Below are positions 19,911 to 30,996 of a stretch of DNA of 64,000 nucleotides, in pieces. The position numbers were made by a program, and so were the translations under genes. The notes beneath the pieces are model-generated. The model searched no databases, was not told where the DNA came from, and saw only the letters and a program-made list of their open reading frames with translations. Source of the stretch: Gracilaria gracilis (lineage: Eukaryota > Rhodophyta > Florideophyceae > Gracilariales > Gracilariaceae). Where the stretch lies: contig JARGSG010000193.1 in NCBI GenBank assembly GCA_030374805.1, positions 124,001 to 188,000 of the forward strand, in the 5' to 3' direction. Position 1 is the first letter of the stretch; every line of letters starts with the position of its first letter.

Positions 19911-19942
19911 TTTCCCGTGTCTCCCAGGGGGAAGCGGGAAAG
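19911..19942. repeat. Right end of TIR-E abutting a left end of another family member
   Basis: TTTCCCGTGTCTCCCAG (19911-19927) is the right end of TIR-E. CAGGGGGAAGCGGGAAAG (19925-19942) matches the family left end at 15 of 18 positions and may open TIR-C. The two ends overlap by three bases. Confidence 0.55.
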
Positions 19943-21359
19943 ACGCATTAACCCTCGCCGAATGCCCGGAAGTATTTCCTTCCGGGTATGGTTTTTCAGA
20001 GACATTATTTACATACAAACGGTTGAAAAGTGCGTACAAAAAACATACGTGTAAAAACCCAAGTGTCAACTTCCACCATTGTATTTCATTGTTGGCCAAA
20101 AACAGTTATTAGTGAGCTTAACGTGATAAACATATTTTGTTTCCTTATTTCTCCAAACCTCATCAAATACTAGTAAAAAGCTATTCATTCATCTCCCTGG
20201 AGCATGGAGGATTTCGGTGTTTGATAACAAAATGTTTTTGGCAAAATGAAAAATCATACAGAGAGTTATTGTCACTCCGTTGTAAGCAAAGTGACAATTA
20301 TGAATTCATGTAAGCATTCGAAAAAACCTAACGTGTTTTTTACAGGAAAGTGAATTTCAAAATTTTGAGTGTCAGCTTTCTCAGTTTACAGTGTTTCTAA
20401 AACAAAAGCTGACAATCTATCTTGACGCGTCGTCAAAGATCTTTAGGATCACTAACATCATGAGAAGTTGATTTCATCCACTAAATCATATATCAGAAAA
20501 CGTTTTCGTTCTCTACTCTTTTTGCTTGATATTTCTATATGTGACAGGCTTTATTACTATAGTAATAATAAGTACAGTAGTTCTCGCCACCGATTTGGCA
20601 AGCTTCTGTAGAAACGCCAACGATAGGTTTTCCAAAATTAAATTGTCAGCTCTATGTGAACTTCAGAATTCTGTGACAGTACCAAAGATCCAGGGAAACG
20701 CGGTAATTTGTGTTTTGTAACACAACTCTAAATGTAGATAAATTGAAATTTTTCTATATCTTACAGGGACAGATTGATCTTGAAGTTTGTAACAAAACAA
20801 ATGTGGAAAGGTATGAAATAATGCTCAGAAAACTTGATACTACATGAAGTTTGTTAATGCTAATGAGGAAAACAAATGTGTAATTTATGGTGATACTGAA
20901 GACAAACAATGGCTTTAATATAGAGCACATAGAACGTAGAATCGCATGCTAATGATGCCTTTGTAGACCAAATCTTCCAAACCGTGGAGATTTCGACAGG
21001 AGAACAATCAAAATGAAACAAAAGTATGCCTCTCTCTTTATTCTTTCTACTTCCACAGGAAACCTTGTGAGAAAATATGTTACAGAAATACAATCATCCC
21101 CTAATTTACAGGCCCGATGTAATGCACAAGATATTGTTTCCAGAAAAGTGGCGCCTTTGTTTTTTAACCTATCCTAGAACCGTACAATGAACCATCATAT
21201 AGTAGAAATACTACTGCTTCCAGTACATTACCTGCATCATATTTGAGAAAGCAAGAAAATACAATTTTGTAACAATGATCAATCAGAAATGCTGTCGCTT
21301 CTGTCAAAGACCTCGAGATATAATTTTTGATAATTGATAGAATATTATGTGACAGCTGC
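19943..21359. other. Unassigned AT-rich stretch
   Basis: It contains a short hairpin (CCCGGAAG and CTTCCGGG near 19965-19986). An exon-like ORF at about 20560-20698 (SFCRNANDRFSKIKLSALC) is followed by a possible intron: GTAATTTG from 20702, ending CTTACAG before 20767. I do not recognise the protein. No other gene-like signal is seen. Confidence 0.25.
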
Positions 21360-22221
21360 TTAAGCAATAATAAAAGTTTCTTTATTGTCGACTTTGGAAC
21401 ACTCATCAACGTAAGCTTGTTCCATTTCAATATATATCACCTTCGTATCATTCTCAAGCCATCCTAAATTTTTGGTTTGTAGCAGTCTTGTCTGAACAGT
21501 AAACGGGAGTATTATGCGAGCTCTAGAGTACAAGTTCTCTGTTGCTTTAAGTCGATAGGATTTGAGAGCGTTATAGAAACTGTCAAACTTCAGATGCTCC
21601 TTTTGCATCCCATCGTTGATGAAGAACGATTTATGCAAAAACTCGATATTCACTAATTGCCGCCGCCAACGTACTCTGATTTCCAGCACGTTACGCCCGT
21701 CACCTAAATGAACTGCTAACTGTTCTCTACCAACCCCAGATGATAGGACAAGCGCACACATCAACATCTGACCTGTAGTAGTAGGGTTCATCGATTGTGA
21801 GAGCATGTGAAGCGGACGAAACTCCATCTGCGCCAACAAGAGCTCGATACCCTCTCTACCGCCTGCTTCGACATTTTCGACAAGGGATTTCGTCTCATCA
21901 ACATTCAATGCATTTCCTACTTCTGTAGCCTTCGTACATCGGCGATTCAACTCTTCTTGTCTTTCTTCTACGTAAGTGGCATAAAAGTTAGAGACTTTGG
22001 ACATAATAGAACAAAGTCGGGAAGTAGAACTTAATTAGCTTAGATTCACACTGCTTGCGCAAACGATGAAATGCAGCTCGAACTGTACTTAACATGTGTT
22101 TTCGAAAGAGTGCCTCTGACTCCCACACCTTTTTGGGAGTATGAAACTCTGAATTTCCGTTTGGATCGAATATCTGTTGTAACAACCGATTGGCAGCAGA
22201 GTCTTCACCAAGCGTTGGCAT
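21360..22221 (-). pseudogene. Accessory protein of TIR-C, unknown function
   Basis: Two coding blocks are seen. The first (ATG 22221 to about 22040, MPTLGEDSAANRLL) has the motif KVWESEALFRKHML at the place of the family VYxMDPxFxxFxxTTF. The second (22004-21360) carries LEIRVRWRRQLVNIEFLHKSFF, KEHLKFDSFYNALKSYR, RIILPFTVQTRLLQ and TKVIYIEMEQ, matching the block in the other copies. An intron or frame change lies between them around 22005-22070; splice sites are unclear. The second block is long and open, so this may be the best preserved copy. No known domain is recognised. Confidence 0.5.
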
Positions 22222-22389
22222 TGTTCCAAAATTGAACGACACGCTGGTACTCAAGAAAGAAACAGAAGCTGGATGTGAACGGACATTTCTCGTGCTTTAA
22301 TGCACTGAAAAGGAGGGAGCTTTCGAATACTTAAGTCTAGAGTGTAACAAACTAAGGTTACTTGGTGCAAAGTAATAAAATTTCCAGGA

Positions 22390-22745
22390 ACGCAGAAGAA
22401 TATTTATTTCGCACTGGACTAGGCTGAGTGGTTGATCGCCAGGTGGCAGGTGACTTGGCAGTCCGCCGCCGCCATTGTGGCTTGTGATGTATGTATCTCT
22501 GGTTCACTCGCCCTGATCAACCGACGGCCTGGATGTGCCGATCGTCTACACCCTACTGCGATCTTGTTTGACTGCGAATCGCAATCGCATTTGCGCTGAT
22601 GATGTTCTTCAAAATAACCCGCCCTCCACACCCAATAAAAGCAGAACATTATGTGTTTCACTGAACGGAATGGCCTCTGGCCATTGATGTAGCAGAGCAT
22701 ATGGTTCTGCCGCTCTGTCTCTCCTACACTCCCAAAGATAAAGAT
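22390..22745. other. GC-richer insertion of about 0.35 kb within TIR-C
   Basis: Base composition shifts from AT-rich to near balanced. The TIR-C spacer is longer than in TIR-B or TIR-D by about this amount. It could be a SINE or solo LTR; no terminal repeats were recognised. Confidence 0.3.
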
Positions 22746-23700
22746 CTACTGTAGAAGCCTAACGACAGAAAGAAATAAGAAACTTTTGCGCATTAATGAG
22801 ATTTGCAATCTCCATCTCGAAGACGCATTAACAATGTGTAATTTCTAACCTGAGAAGGTGAAAAACATTCCCGTGCTTACGATACTTAGAATTCTGGTAG
22901 AAACACATCCTCCAGTACACGACCTACTATGTGAGGATACTAGTCAGTGTGTTTCTTCTGCAATGGAAAACGATTTCCTTATATCTAGTTCAGTTTTGTA
23001 TAGCTGGATATGTTCACTGCTTGAAAATTGTCTGGAGGGCCAAAAGTATCTACGCATACAAAAGTTGAGTTTTGTCTTTGCCTGAATAACCTGACTTTAG
23101 TCCTGCTCTCCACATGTTTTTGACTAGATACGTCGTTGTACAAGAGAAATTCGAGGAACTATAGAAATTTTTATGGCCGATAAAAATCGAAAAGTACCAG
23201 CATTTTGGCGTATAAATGCAATATCCAGGTGCCGTACAAATTATATTCTTTTTTTACATCGTTAATTATAGATGCGTTCTTGCTCTCTTTTATAATTTCG
23301 TTTATTTAATCTTCCCGGATTACGTCAAAAGTGTATTAATACCGTTTGTATGCCATACCACTTTCTTTGAGTTCTACAAATACTATTGTGACACATAACG
23401 ACCACATTATTCGCAGAGAATACTTCAGAATAAGAGAATAACATATTTTGTACCATAGACGAATCTGTGTAAGTATGAGTAGGGTATGGTGAAAGAAATG
23501 GAAGTTACGGAGGCAAAATGTCAAAGTTATTTAACGAAGCAAAATCTGGTTTGCAGCAAACATGCGAGAAAACTAAACTCAATAGCGTCAATAAAGCCAT
23601 AAGCACCCCGTCTTGTACGTTTGTCTCATTAAAGTGAAGCCCCTGATGATCGTCTGCGTTCTGAACTAATCTAACCAAAATCAAGACCAAGTATTCCGCA
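22746..23700. other. TIR-C spacer
   Basis: AT-rich DNA between the divergent accessory and transposase genes. The small ORFs are not supported. Confidence 0.3.
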
Positions 23701-24027
23701 ATGGCTTTCAAGATCTCTCCTTCAACTTTCGAAAGATATGCGGAGAAGTATATTCGAAACTCTCAGGTCTTACGCTTCTCAACAAGTTACGACGCCATAT
23801 ATCAATGTTTAGAATTTCTCCAGAGGTAACTTCAATTCTATGGCCAAATTTCAATTCATACAATAGTGATAATTTTTGCTTTAGTCCACACCACCTACTA
23901 TGGGGACTAATATTTTTAAAGCAATATGTCACTGAACATACGTTGAGAGCATTTATTGGGTCCGATTAAAAAAATCATTTGGTTGTGGACAAAACGAATC
24001 ATCGCCAAGCTTTCAAATCTCAATCAT
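23701..24027 (+). pseudogene. TIR-C transposase, exon 1 part
   Basis: The recognisable segment is HHLLWGLIFLKQYVTEH (about 23893-23943), matching HLLWSLLFLRQYSTEHV of TIR-E. A frame change occurs in an A-run near 23967. The end (TKRIIAKLSNLNH) stops at a GTACG donor at 24028, identical to the donor of the TIR-E and TIR-B introns. A further possible intron (GTAACT to CTTTAG, about 23826-23888) lies upstream. The matching exon 2 is at 31109-31660. Confidence 0.5.
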
Positions 24028-24139
24028 GTACGTTTTTAAAACAGACATGTCCTACAACACGAGCAGTATTTCATCAATGTAGCGTCTGGCAGAAGAATAA
24101 TCTTTAGGCTTTTGCCTCAACAGCAAACCTCTTGAACAA

Positions 24140-24822
24140 ATGGATTCACATGACCAACCTCAGCCAAAAGAACATTCCCCAAACAACGTCCAACCTGTTT
24201 TGCCGACTGCCGGTGACACCCATCAGACCTACAACAATTTTGCCTTACAGCCTCTTCCCGCTTCCGCATCTGATGTAGATCTACAAAAATTTGTCAAGGA
24301 GGCTACTGCGCAACAAAGAAAGCCGGAAAAGACGTCCAAAATTATGATAAAGATACAGTCAGAACTTTGCTTACGAAAATGAAGGAAGTCGGCTACGGAG
24401 ACGGGCACCAGCAAAGCACGTCTATGAAAGAAATCTTCGCTGCCACCACGGAACTCGCCGAGAAAGACCATTTAATAAAGAGAACTGTGAAAAGATGGCA
24501 GAAGAAATTTACTCAAGAGTATTCTGGCTGTATTGCTAAGATCAGCCAATCTGGGAGAGATGCTGACGATGAAAACCTTTTCAACAAGCCATACTTCTTT
24601 GCAGAAACGCATGAGTTGGAAAACGGAAGGGCAACGCATGATCCTCCTGCTGTGCTGGTCTCGGCCACTGACGCGATGCCGGCCACGACGCCTTTGACGA
24701 GCATTTGCAAGCGCGCCCGTGTGGCTAATCACTCGACCCTTGAAAGCTTTTTTGTGGACCGGAAAGAAAAACAACACCAATTTCTCGAACACCTTAATCG
24801 AGCTGAGGATCGTGACAAATAA
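24140..24822 (+). pseudogene. Accessory protein of Harbinger-2, frameshifted
   Basis: ATG 24140 opens a 60-residue stretch (MDSHDQPQPKEHSPN onward), then the frame changes near 24320 (KAGKDVQNYDKDTVRTLLTKM reads on in the second frame). The second frame runs to 24822 with a charged helical C-terminus (FFVDRKEKQHQFLEHLNR). Position and convergent orientation relative to the transposase match the Myb-like gene of Harbinger-1, but the Myb signature is not evident. Confidence 0.5.
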
Positions 24823-24970
24823 ATGCTTTCATTGTTTTCCAAGATGATAGACAAAATGTAGTTCATCTCTCTCCACAGTTGTTGTGGCCAGAGTAAAGTA
24901 GTGCATCTTTCTGACGCTTTCCTGCACTTGTTTCGGCGGACACAGTGTGGGGTTCCACATTTTCTTCTAC

Positions 24971-25539
24971 CTATGAAAATTCCTCGATGCCATCCCCTTG
25001 GTCGATACACAAATTGTGCAATATAGCACACGAGCTAACGAACCTGACTATATCGTCCTCGTGGTGAAAGCGCTAACCAGTGTTGAGTAACCAGAAGCGG
25101 TTTTTGAGTATACCGAAACCGCATTCTAAATGGTTTCCGAGTGTTTGATGCTAACGGGTCCCACAGTTTCAGAATAGGGTTGCTGCGCAGTTCCTGTTCG
25201 AAACAACTCTTCATCAGGTTAATGGCTAAATTGAACGCGCAATCGCCCATAATGTAAGGACGAATACAAACATCTCCAACTGTTAGATCAGGTATCCTTT
25301 CACCCATCAATGTTCCTTTTCAACGCAGAGGCTTTGCGAATCGTACTGTCGCCGTTCACACCAGGGCGGCCGACATCAACAAATGTAAACTTCCTGTCTG
25401 CCGTGGCAACAGCGAAAAGTACTATGCTAAGGCATCGCTTGTAGCAGCGGTATTCGTAGAACAGCGCGCTTGGGCAAGCAAGCCAGCGCAAATGAATACA
25501 AGTGACGGCCCCGATGAAATAATGAAGTCCTGCAATGTT
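24971..25539 (-). pseudogene. Harbinger-2 transposase, C-terminal part
   Basis: From the insertion point leftward it reads IAGLHYFIGAVTCIHLRW, the PIF IGAxDCTHI box with the catalytic Asp replaced by Thr. Next come DRKFTFVDVGRPGVNGDSTI and YIMGDCAF (the second Asp region). After frame changes, FGILKNRFWLLNTG, an in-frame TAG, and FVSSCAILHNLCID follow, ending at TAG 24971-24973. It is clearly decayed. It joins to 30195-30755 when DIRS-B is removed. Confidence 0.75.
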
Positions 25540-25911
25540 TTCATCAACCTGTCACAGAGTGTATAGAAATGAAGGATATACTACATAAGGAATAGCGAGC
25601 GGTGCAGCAGATTCGCAAGGCGGCCGAGCGTACCAACATGCGCAACTGTCTCTGCTGTTCTGGCCAGCTGTCGCTTGGGGAGACTGAGCGCAACTGTCTC
25701 GACTTGTCTGGCCAGCTGGGGCAGAGAGAGGCCGAACGCAACTGTCTTCGCTCTTCTGGTCAGCTGCGGCAGAGAATGGTTGAGCGCAGTTTGCGAGCTG
25801 TTTCGCACGCTGTCTTCTATCATCATAAGTTCACAGTTTGAAAGCCTTATTTAAGGAGAACCCAGCTTGTCACAGCAAGCACCTCTCTCTCCTTTCCTAT
25901 ATCCGTTTCTC
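25540..25911 (+). repeat. DIRS-B left direct repeat
   Basis: 372 bp. It contains three tandem 48-bp units (25643-25786), each starting CAACTG. In frame these encode 16-residue repeats of the form RNCLxxSGQL. A 79-codon ORF over them (from GTG 25602) is intact in both repeats, but coding is unproven. Confidence 0.85.
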
Positions 25912-25976
25912 AGGAAACTTCCCTCTAGCCGGAGCGGAGACATCTTCAACGTGTACGCGACCAAAGCCCACTTGTC

Positions 25977-26630
25977 ATGACTGACACCACCCCCCCATTG
26001 GAGGCTACCGAAAGTATGCCTTTCAAGGACTTTTTGGCTGTATGGAATTCCGCTGAACCTGACCGCAAAGAACTGAGGTCTACAGCAAACGAAGTGGCGT
26101 GCGACAAACTAGAAGGCCGCGGAACTATGTTCCAGAGAGGCGATCATGTACCCATCAACCATTTTGGGTACTTCAAGCCGACTCTGACGGCGTTTGTAAC
26201 CGACCTTAAGAACCGTGACAAACGGTCTGGGAAGGAATGGGAGTACGTTAATGCTATTGGAGTTTGGATTGAAGTGGCTCTGACGGCATTACGGCTCGCT
26301 CGGGACGAGACATCGGACTACCATGAGTGCTCCCGTTACATCATGTTGTGTGAAAAAGCCATGGAAGGCAGCCTGGAGGTGAGTACCATTCGCGGCCAGT
26401 ACTTCAAAGATATAACGGAGCAAGGGATAGAGGTGGCCAGACAGATGGCTTTCTTTGTAGAACAAGGACATGACGCGGTCTACTCTGGATCCTACCGTAC
26501 AGCCAGAGAGGCACTAAAGTCTCGATTGGAGATCGAGGCAGCGAAAGAGCTCGCTAAGCTTCGTCTTTCGCAGGTATCCAAAGTATCCAAAGATATGGCC
26601 ACGAAGAGCAGTGGCCCTTCGAGGAAATGA
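25977..26630 (+). CDS. Gag-like ORF of DIRS-B
   Basis: A 217-residue protein from ATG 25977, hydrophilic and largely helical, with no zinc knuckle. It sits between the left repeat and the RT and takes the gag position by context. Its TGA overlaps the next ATG (ATGA at 26627-26630), a termination-reinitiation arrangement. The C-terminus is Lys/Ser-rich (KVSKDMATKSSGPSRK). Confidence 0.65.
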   Translation: MTDTTPPLEATESMPFKDFLAVWNSAEPDRKELRSTANEVACDKLEGRGTMFQRGDHVPINHFGYFKPTLTAFVTDLKNRDKRSGKEWEYVNAIGVWIEVALTALRLARDETSDYHECSRYIMLCEKAMEGSLEVSTIRGQYFKDITEQGIEVARQMAFFVEQGHDAVYSGSYRTAREALKSRLEIEAAKELAKLRLSQVSKVSKDMATKSSGPSRK

Positions 26631-28623
26631 CACTCGGATATCAACACGCTGCCAGAGTGGTTGGTGGGGAATGTCCACTCTGGCGGCGGACGTCGCTGAG
26701 AGCAGAATCCTGGCGTCATCTGCTCAATGCTTCGGACTTTGTAGTGCGCACCATCAAGTACGGGATTTGGGATCCTCCCACAGTCCCGTTCACCGAAAGA
26801 CGCGTACTACCCGACATTCCCCAAACCCCGCGAGAAAAGGAGTACGCGGGGGAGGACCTTGCCAAGGGCCTCAGAGAGAAGATTTACGAAGAAATCTCCG
26901 AAGAGTATGCTATGGCAAGGGTAAGGGAAGGAAAGATGGTCTCTTCGGCTTTTACAGTGTGGCGACCAGATTCTCACGGGGAGGAGAAAGCTCGTTTTGT
27001 AATCAACTTTCATCTCCAGAGTCAGCACTGGCCACGTGGAACGGTGAAAATGGAAACATTGCCCTCTTTCTCTATCGAAATGCAAAAGGGAGACTTTCTG
27101 ATGTCTTGGGACATCAAAGGGGGCTACCGGGCTTTCTGCCTTCATCCTGGCATGCGCGACGACTTTATCTTTCGGTACGCCGATCGCCATTTTCGCTGCG
27201 TCGCTCTGCCGTTCGGGTGGGGCCGCTCGGCCATGTGGTTTACGAAGTTATTGAAGCCACTCGTGCGACACATTCGCTGTTCCCTGGGGTACAGGGTACG
27301 GCCGTACATCGACGACTTCCTCGTTGCTCCTTCACCTCCTGGTGTAGTGGCACGTGCGAAGAACTGCGCTCGGGCTCGGCACAAACTTGGACGACTTCTG
27401 AACACGTTGGGGATTACGAGGCACCCAACGAAAGGCGACTGGCAAGGGAGTCAGCAGATAGATCATCTGGGGTTCCGCATAGACACCCTTCGAATGCAGG
27501 TGCTCGTCGTTCCACACAAGGTGTCCCGGGTTCATCGTTTGGCCGTGAAACTTCTAAGGGCTGCCACTTTGCACCGCAGGTTAGTCCCACTCCAGACACT
27601 TCGGCATTTTTGCGGCGTTTGCGTATCACTATCCCTGGCCTTTCCCCTCGCGCGGTTCTACACAAGAGCAATGTACGACGACATGGCAGCAGAGCGGAGG
27701 CGCTCCGGGCAACCCGCAGCGCGTACCGCACGTGTGCGGTTGTCCCGTCAGTCTCTTCGGGATCTGCGCTACTGGCGTTCATTTACCCAGGACGAAGGCC
27801 GGCCGTTGCGCACCCCAAGCCCCAGCTTTGCCTGCACAGCGACGCGGCAGACGTGGGGTACGGCGGTACGCTTGGCACAGACCTTCGACCCGGGAGCCCC
27901 GGTTCCTGGGAAGGACGCGGTTTATGGCGAACGAAGGAACGAGTTCTACCAATAACTCTCAGAGAACTCCGCGCCGTAAGACTCTTGATGAGCTGGCATT
28001 TCGCCCAACAACTGTCGGACGAGACCATCAGGAAGGTACTGATCCAGGAAGACAACCAAGCCGTGGCTCTCATTTTGAACGCCATGGTGTCGGCTTCACC
28101 AGCAATGATGAGCGAACTGCGCAAGCTGCGAAGACTGCTGCAGGCAATGAACGTTCAGATAAAAGCACGTTGGCTACCCAGTGCGTTGAACAGGTACGCC
28201 GACAGACTGTCGCGGACCTGGCTGCCTCACGACACAAGGGCAACGGCTCATCTGCTGAACGCGTTGAAGCGCGAATTCGAATTCGACCGCCACGTCTTCT
28301 GGAGCCGTCCGCTCGGCGAGAGGATGGCAGCCCTGAGGAAGTACGTGGACAGCAACCTGAAGAAAACTTGGCCGAGCCACCTGTGCCATCTCTGGACCCC
28401 GCCGTTTGATTTGCTCCCTCTCGTGATAGACAAGATAGAGAGAGACCAGGCCTGCGGAGTCATTGTGGCGCCACATTGGCCGAACCAAGCATGGTTCCAA
28501 ACGCTGACGCGAATCAGCACGCACCTATCGTTGGTGCACCCGACAGACCTGCCGTACCCACTGCTTGCCCAACGACGTTCGGCAGAGAGTTGGTCGGTTG
28601 TGGTAGCACGGATACGGTGCTGA
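26627..28623 (+). pseudogene. Reverse transcriptase and RNase H of DIRS-B, one frame break
   Basis: RT starts at ATG 26627: FLMSWDIKGGYRAFCLHP (catalytic Asp), LPFGWGRSAMWFTK, RPYIDDFLVA (YIDD), HLGFRIDT. The RNase H part is in the -1 frame: LCLHSDAADVGYGGTL, LIQEDNQAVALIL, RWLPSALNRYADRLSR. The change must occur near 27780-27840; the first frame runs on to 27955 as nonsense. A C-terminal domain (ACGVIVAPHWPNQAWFQ) typical of DIRS-like pol ends at TGA 28621-28623 and overlaps the recombinase ORF. A single-base indel is the likely cause, though a frameshift signal is not excluded. Confidence 0.8.
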
Positions 28624-29642
28624 ACTTCTACCAGGAAAGTGTGCGACGCTCTGTCCTGAACCGATCGACGCCCAGGGACTGTACGGGGGGTGCTGATGCC
28701 GCCGCGGACCTGATGGCTACTTACGGCTACTCACCCACGACTTGGCGTAACAGATCTGTTCAGCTCCGCAAATGGTTTCATTTTTGTCAACAGAACCAGC
28801 GACCCGTGATGACCACGTCGGACGGCGATATAGCGGCATTTATCGGATATCTGGCGAGCGAAGGAAAAGTGAAACCTTCTTCTCTTCCCCAGTACCTCTC
28901 CGCAATATCTCGGTTTCACGAAAATCACAATCGGGCCTCGCCCACCACCTCTACTCTGGTCAAGGATGTCGCGCAGGCTTACAGCCGAAAATTCGCCGCA
29001 GAGCAGCCTCCACAAAAAGTTCGGGTCGGCATTTCGGCTACAAGCATGCGCCGTATTCTCGATCATGGGTTCCAGACAGAGAAAGCCGAGGAAACTGGGG
29101 CATGTTGTGCCACGATTGTCAGCTTCTTGTTTCACTTGCGTGAAGTGAGCCTCAACAGCCTGAAGCGATCAGATATCTCTGTCACCGACGACATAATCAG
29201 ATTGACAGTCCGCCGGAGGAAAGGCAAACACCTTCAGCGTCCTTTGGTTTTGAATTACTGGCGCATTCAATCATGGCAAGGCTATTCGGACCCATTTGTT
29301 CTCGTTCGGCGATGGCTACGGCTTTCGCGTTCACCGATTTTATTTTCTAACGCACCAACGGAAAAGCCGTCATTGACTTCGTCCGTGCGGCTTTCCCTGG
29401 CATCATCAGGAATAGAACCGTCGGAGGGTACCTTTTACAGCTCCCACAGCCCTCGAATAGGGTCTTTCAACGAACTGTTGCAACTTGGACTACCGCGAGA
29501 GCTTATTATGCATAGGTTTGATTGGCAGTCGGAATCTATGTTCCGCGTTTATACCGACAGCTCGGTAGTTTTGTCTACCGCATCCGGCTATTTTTTTGCT
29601 CAGCTCCTCCCACAGTCCTCGCTTCGCCCTCCGCCTGCGTGA
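28491..29642 (+). CDS. Tyrosine recombinase of DIRS-B
   Basis: About 383 residues from ATG 28491, overlapping the pol end by about 130 nt in another frame. Motifs: a SAM-like N-terminal region (YSPTTWRNRSVQLRKWFHFC, AAFIGYLASEGK), the first Arg in VSFLFHLREVSLNSL, HSPRIG as the H-x-x-R pair, then HRFDWQSESMFRVYTDSS with the Trp and the Tyr nucleophile. The ORF is complete and ends 26 bp before the right repeat. It is clearly different from the DIRS-A recombinase. Confidence 0.87.
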   Translation: MVPNADANQHAPIVGAPDRPAVPTACPTTFGRELVGCGSTDTVLNFYQESVRRSVLNRSTPRDCTGGADAAADLMATYGYSPTTWRNRSVQLRKWFHFCQQNQRPVMTTSDGDIAAFIGYLASEGKVKPSSLPQYLSAISRFHENHNRASPTTSTLVKDVAQAYSRKFAAEQPPQKVRVGISATSMRRILDHGFQTEKAEETGACCATIVSFLFHLREVSLNSLKRSDISVTDDIIRLTVRRRKGKHLQRPLVLNYWRIQSWQGYSDPFVLVRRWLRLSRSPILFSNAPTEKPSLTSSVRLSLASSGIEPSEGTFYSSHSPRIGSFNELLQLGLPRELIMHRFDWQSESMFRVYTDSSVVLSTASGYFFAQLLPQSSLRPPPA

Positions 29643-29668
29643 TACTTACTTTGGACTTCAGAAAACCC

Positions 29669-30040
29669 TTCATCAACCTGTCACAGAGTGTATAGAAATG
29701 AAGGATATACTACATAAGGAATAGCGAGCGGTGCAGCAGATTCGCAAGGCGGCCGAGCGTACCAACATGCGCAACTGTCTCTGCTGGTCTGGCCAGCTGT
29801 CGCTTGGGGAGACTGAGCGCAACTGTCTCGACTTGTCTGGCCAGCTGGGGCAGAGAGAGGCCGAACGCAACTGGCTTCGCTCTTCTGGTCAGCTGCGGCA
29901 GAGAATGGTTGAGCGCAGTTTGCGAGCTGTTTCGCACGCTGTCTTCTATCATCATAAGTTCACAGTTTGAAAGCCTTATTTAAGGAGAACCCAGCTTGTC
30001 ACAGCAAGCACCTCTCTCTCCTTTCCTATGTCCGTTTCTC
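29669..30040 (+). repeat. DIRS-B right direct repeat
   Basis: 372-bp copy of 25540-25911, with the three 48-bp tandem units at 29772-29915. Confidence 0.85.
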
Positions 30041-30194
30041 CCCACCCATCCCCGCAAGCGCCCTCGTCTTTCACATGTACGTTTCTTGCTACGCAATATA
30101 GCAATTCTACACAATAGAGTAGCGACTTTCAACATCTCGAAACATACCGCTACTAGCTTTGGTAAAAGACAATACGTTCTTCAGAAAACCCTTC

Positions 30195-30755
30195 ATATCC
30201 TTTCATCGCATTTGCAACTTCGCTCTCTGTTGTAGAAAATTTTGTAGGGCCTTAAAACGAACTTGAAATTGCCTTAGACACATCCACCATACATTCACGT
30301 GCTGTGTTTGCTCCAAATCCTAGTTGCGATCCTACAGCCTGGAATGTTGGACCTGCTGAGTACGTTAGAAATGCCACTACTTTGATTCCCACCGGTGTTT
30401 CTCGGCGAAAGTTCGTACCCATGCTGAGCAGCAACGGTGTAAGTACTTCTACTATGTGCTGAAAGAGAGTATGCGGAATGCAAAAAATGGCTCTCCAAAT
30501 AGTTGAATGTGCGAAGATTGTGTGAAAATCATAGTATTTGAACCAGGAAGAAGATTTACGAGAAAGTGGCCAAAGTTCGCGGCGTTTTCCACGCATATTA
30601 TCCATGGTTGCGGCGTTACAAATACAGAGAATGTTTTTAGATAAGTCTATATACTCTCGTAGAAAGACCTCGATGCGTTCCGTGTACTGGTGTTGTTTGT
30701 GCTTCAAAAACTGGACCGCAGCACGGCTGAACTTTTGGTATTTTGTGTACGACAT
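30195..30755 (-). pseudogene. Harbinger-2 transposase, N-terminal part
   Basis: From ATG 30755: MSYTKYQKFSRAAVQFLK, then the PIF helix-turn-helix segment (VGIKVVAFLTYSAGPTFQ, GSQLGFGANTARECMVDVSK). A TAA at 30252 is followed by frame-shifted continuation (KALQNFLQQRAKLQMR) and then MKGYEN at the DIRS-B junction. The rest is at 24971-25539. Confidence 0.75.
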
Positions 30756-30996
30756 TAACTGAAAGTCATCTTCAAAGGCCTGGTTTACAGTGGTATCGAA
30801 CGATTAGCAGTCCGTTGATAAGTGGTTAGGTTTGATGTGGCGATCGCTGATGATCAAAACGAATCGGGCCAAGGCGAAGCTACGCAAGTGCGCAGTTTGT
30901 CAAGCTGTACATCATACTGAAGAGTTCTCTGTTCCGAGCGCGCGTAGAAGTTCAAGACTGACGACACGACGAGAGAAACAGAATTTTTCCAGGCTT

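Larger units (their letters stand above)
3946..19927. mobile_element. TIR-E: IS5-like TIR transposon, outermost of a nested stack
   Basis: The left end CAGGGAACTACGGGAAA (3946-3962) is a degenerate match to the right end, whose reverse complement is CTGGGAGACACGGGAAA (19911-19927). Inside are a minus-strand transposase about 200 bp from the left end and a plus-strand accessory gene about 190 bp from the right end. The intervening DNA holds a MITE (5382-6194) and the whole of TIR-B (6746-18508). Removing both leaves about 3.41 kb, almost the same as TIR-B after its own insertions are removed (about 3.40 kb). No target duplication could be identified. Confidence 0.65.
25540..30190 (+). mobile_element. 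DIRS-B: tyrosine-recombinase retrotransposon with canonical gene order
   Basis: The 372-bp direct repeats (25540-25911, 29669-30040) have no indels and about three base differences. Genes run gag-like, RT/RNase H, recombinase, the usual DIRS/PAT order. About 150 bp (30041-30190) follows the second repeat and ends CTTCAGAAAACCC, the same 13 bases that precede the second repeat at 29656-29668. TTCAT occurs at both outer junctions (25540 and 30191). Removing the element restores a PIF reading frame across the junction. Confidence 0.85.

Noticed and set aside
26611..27780. First half of a 670-codon plus-strand frame in DIRS-B
   Set aside because: It is the shadow of the RT frame; only the part after about 27800 (RNase H) is real.
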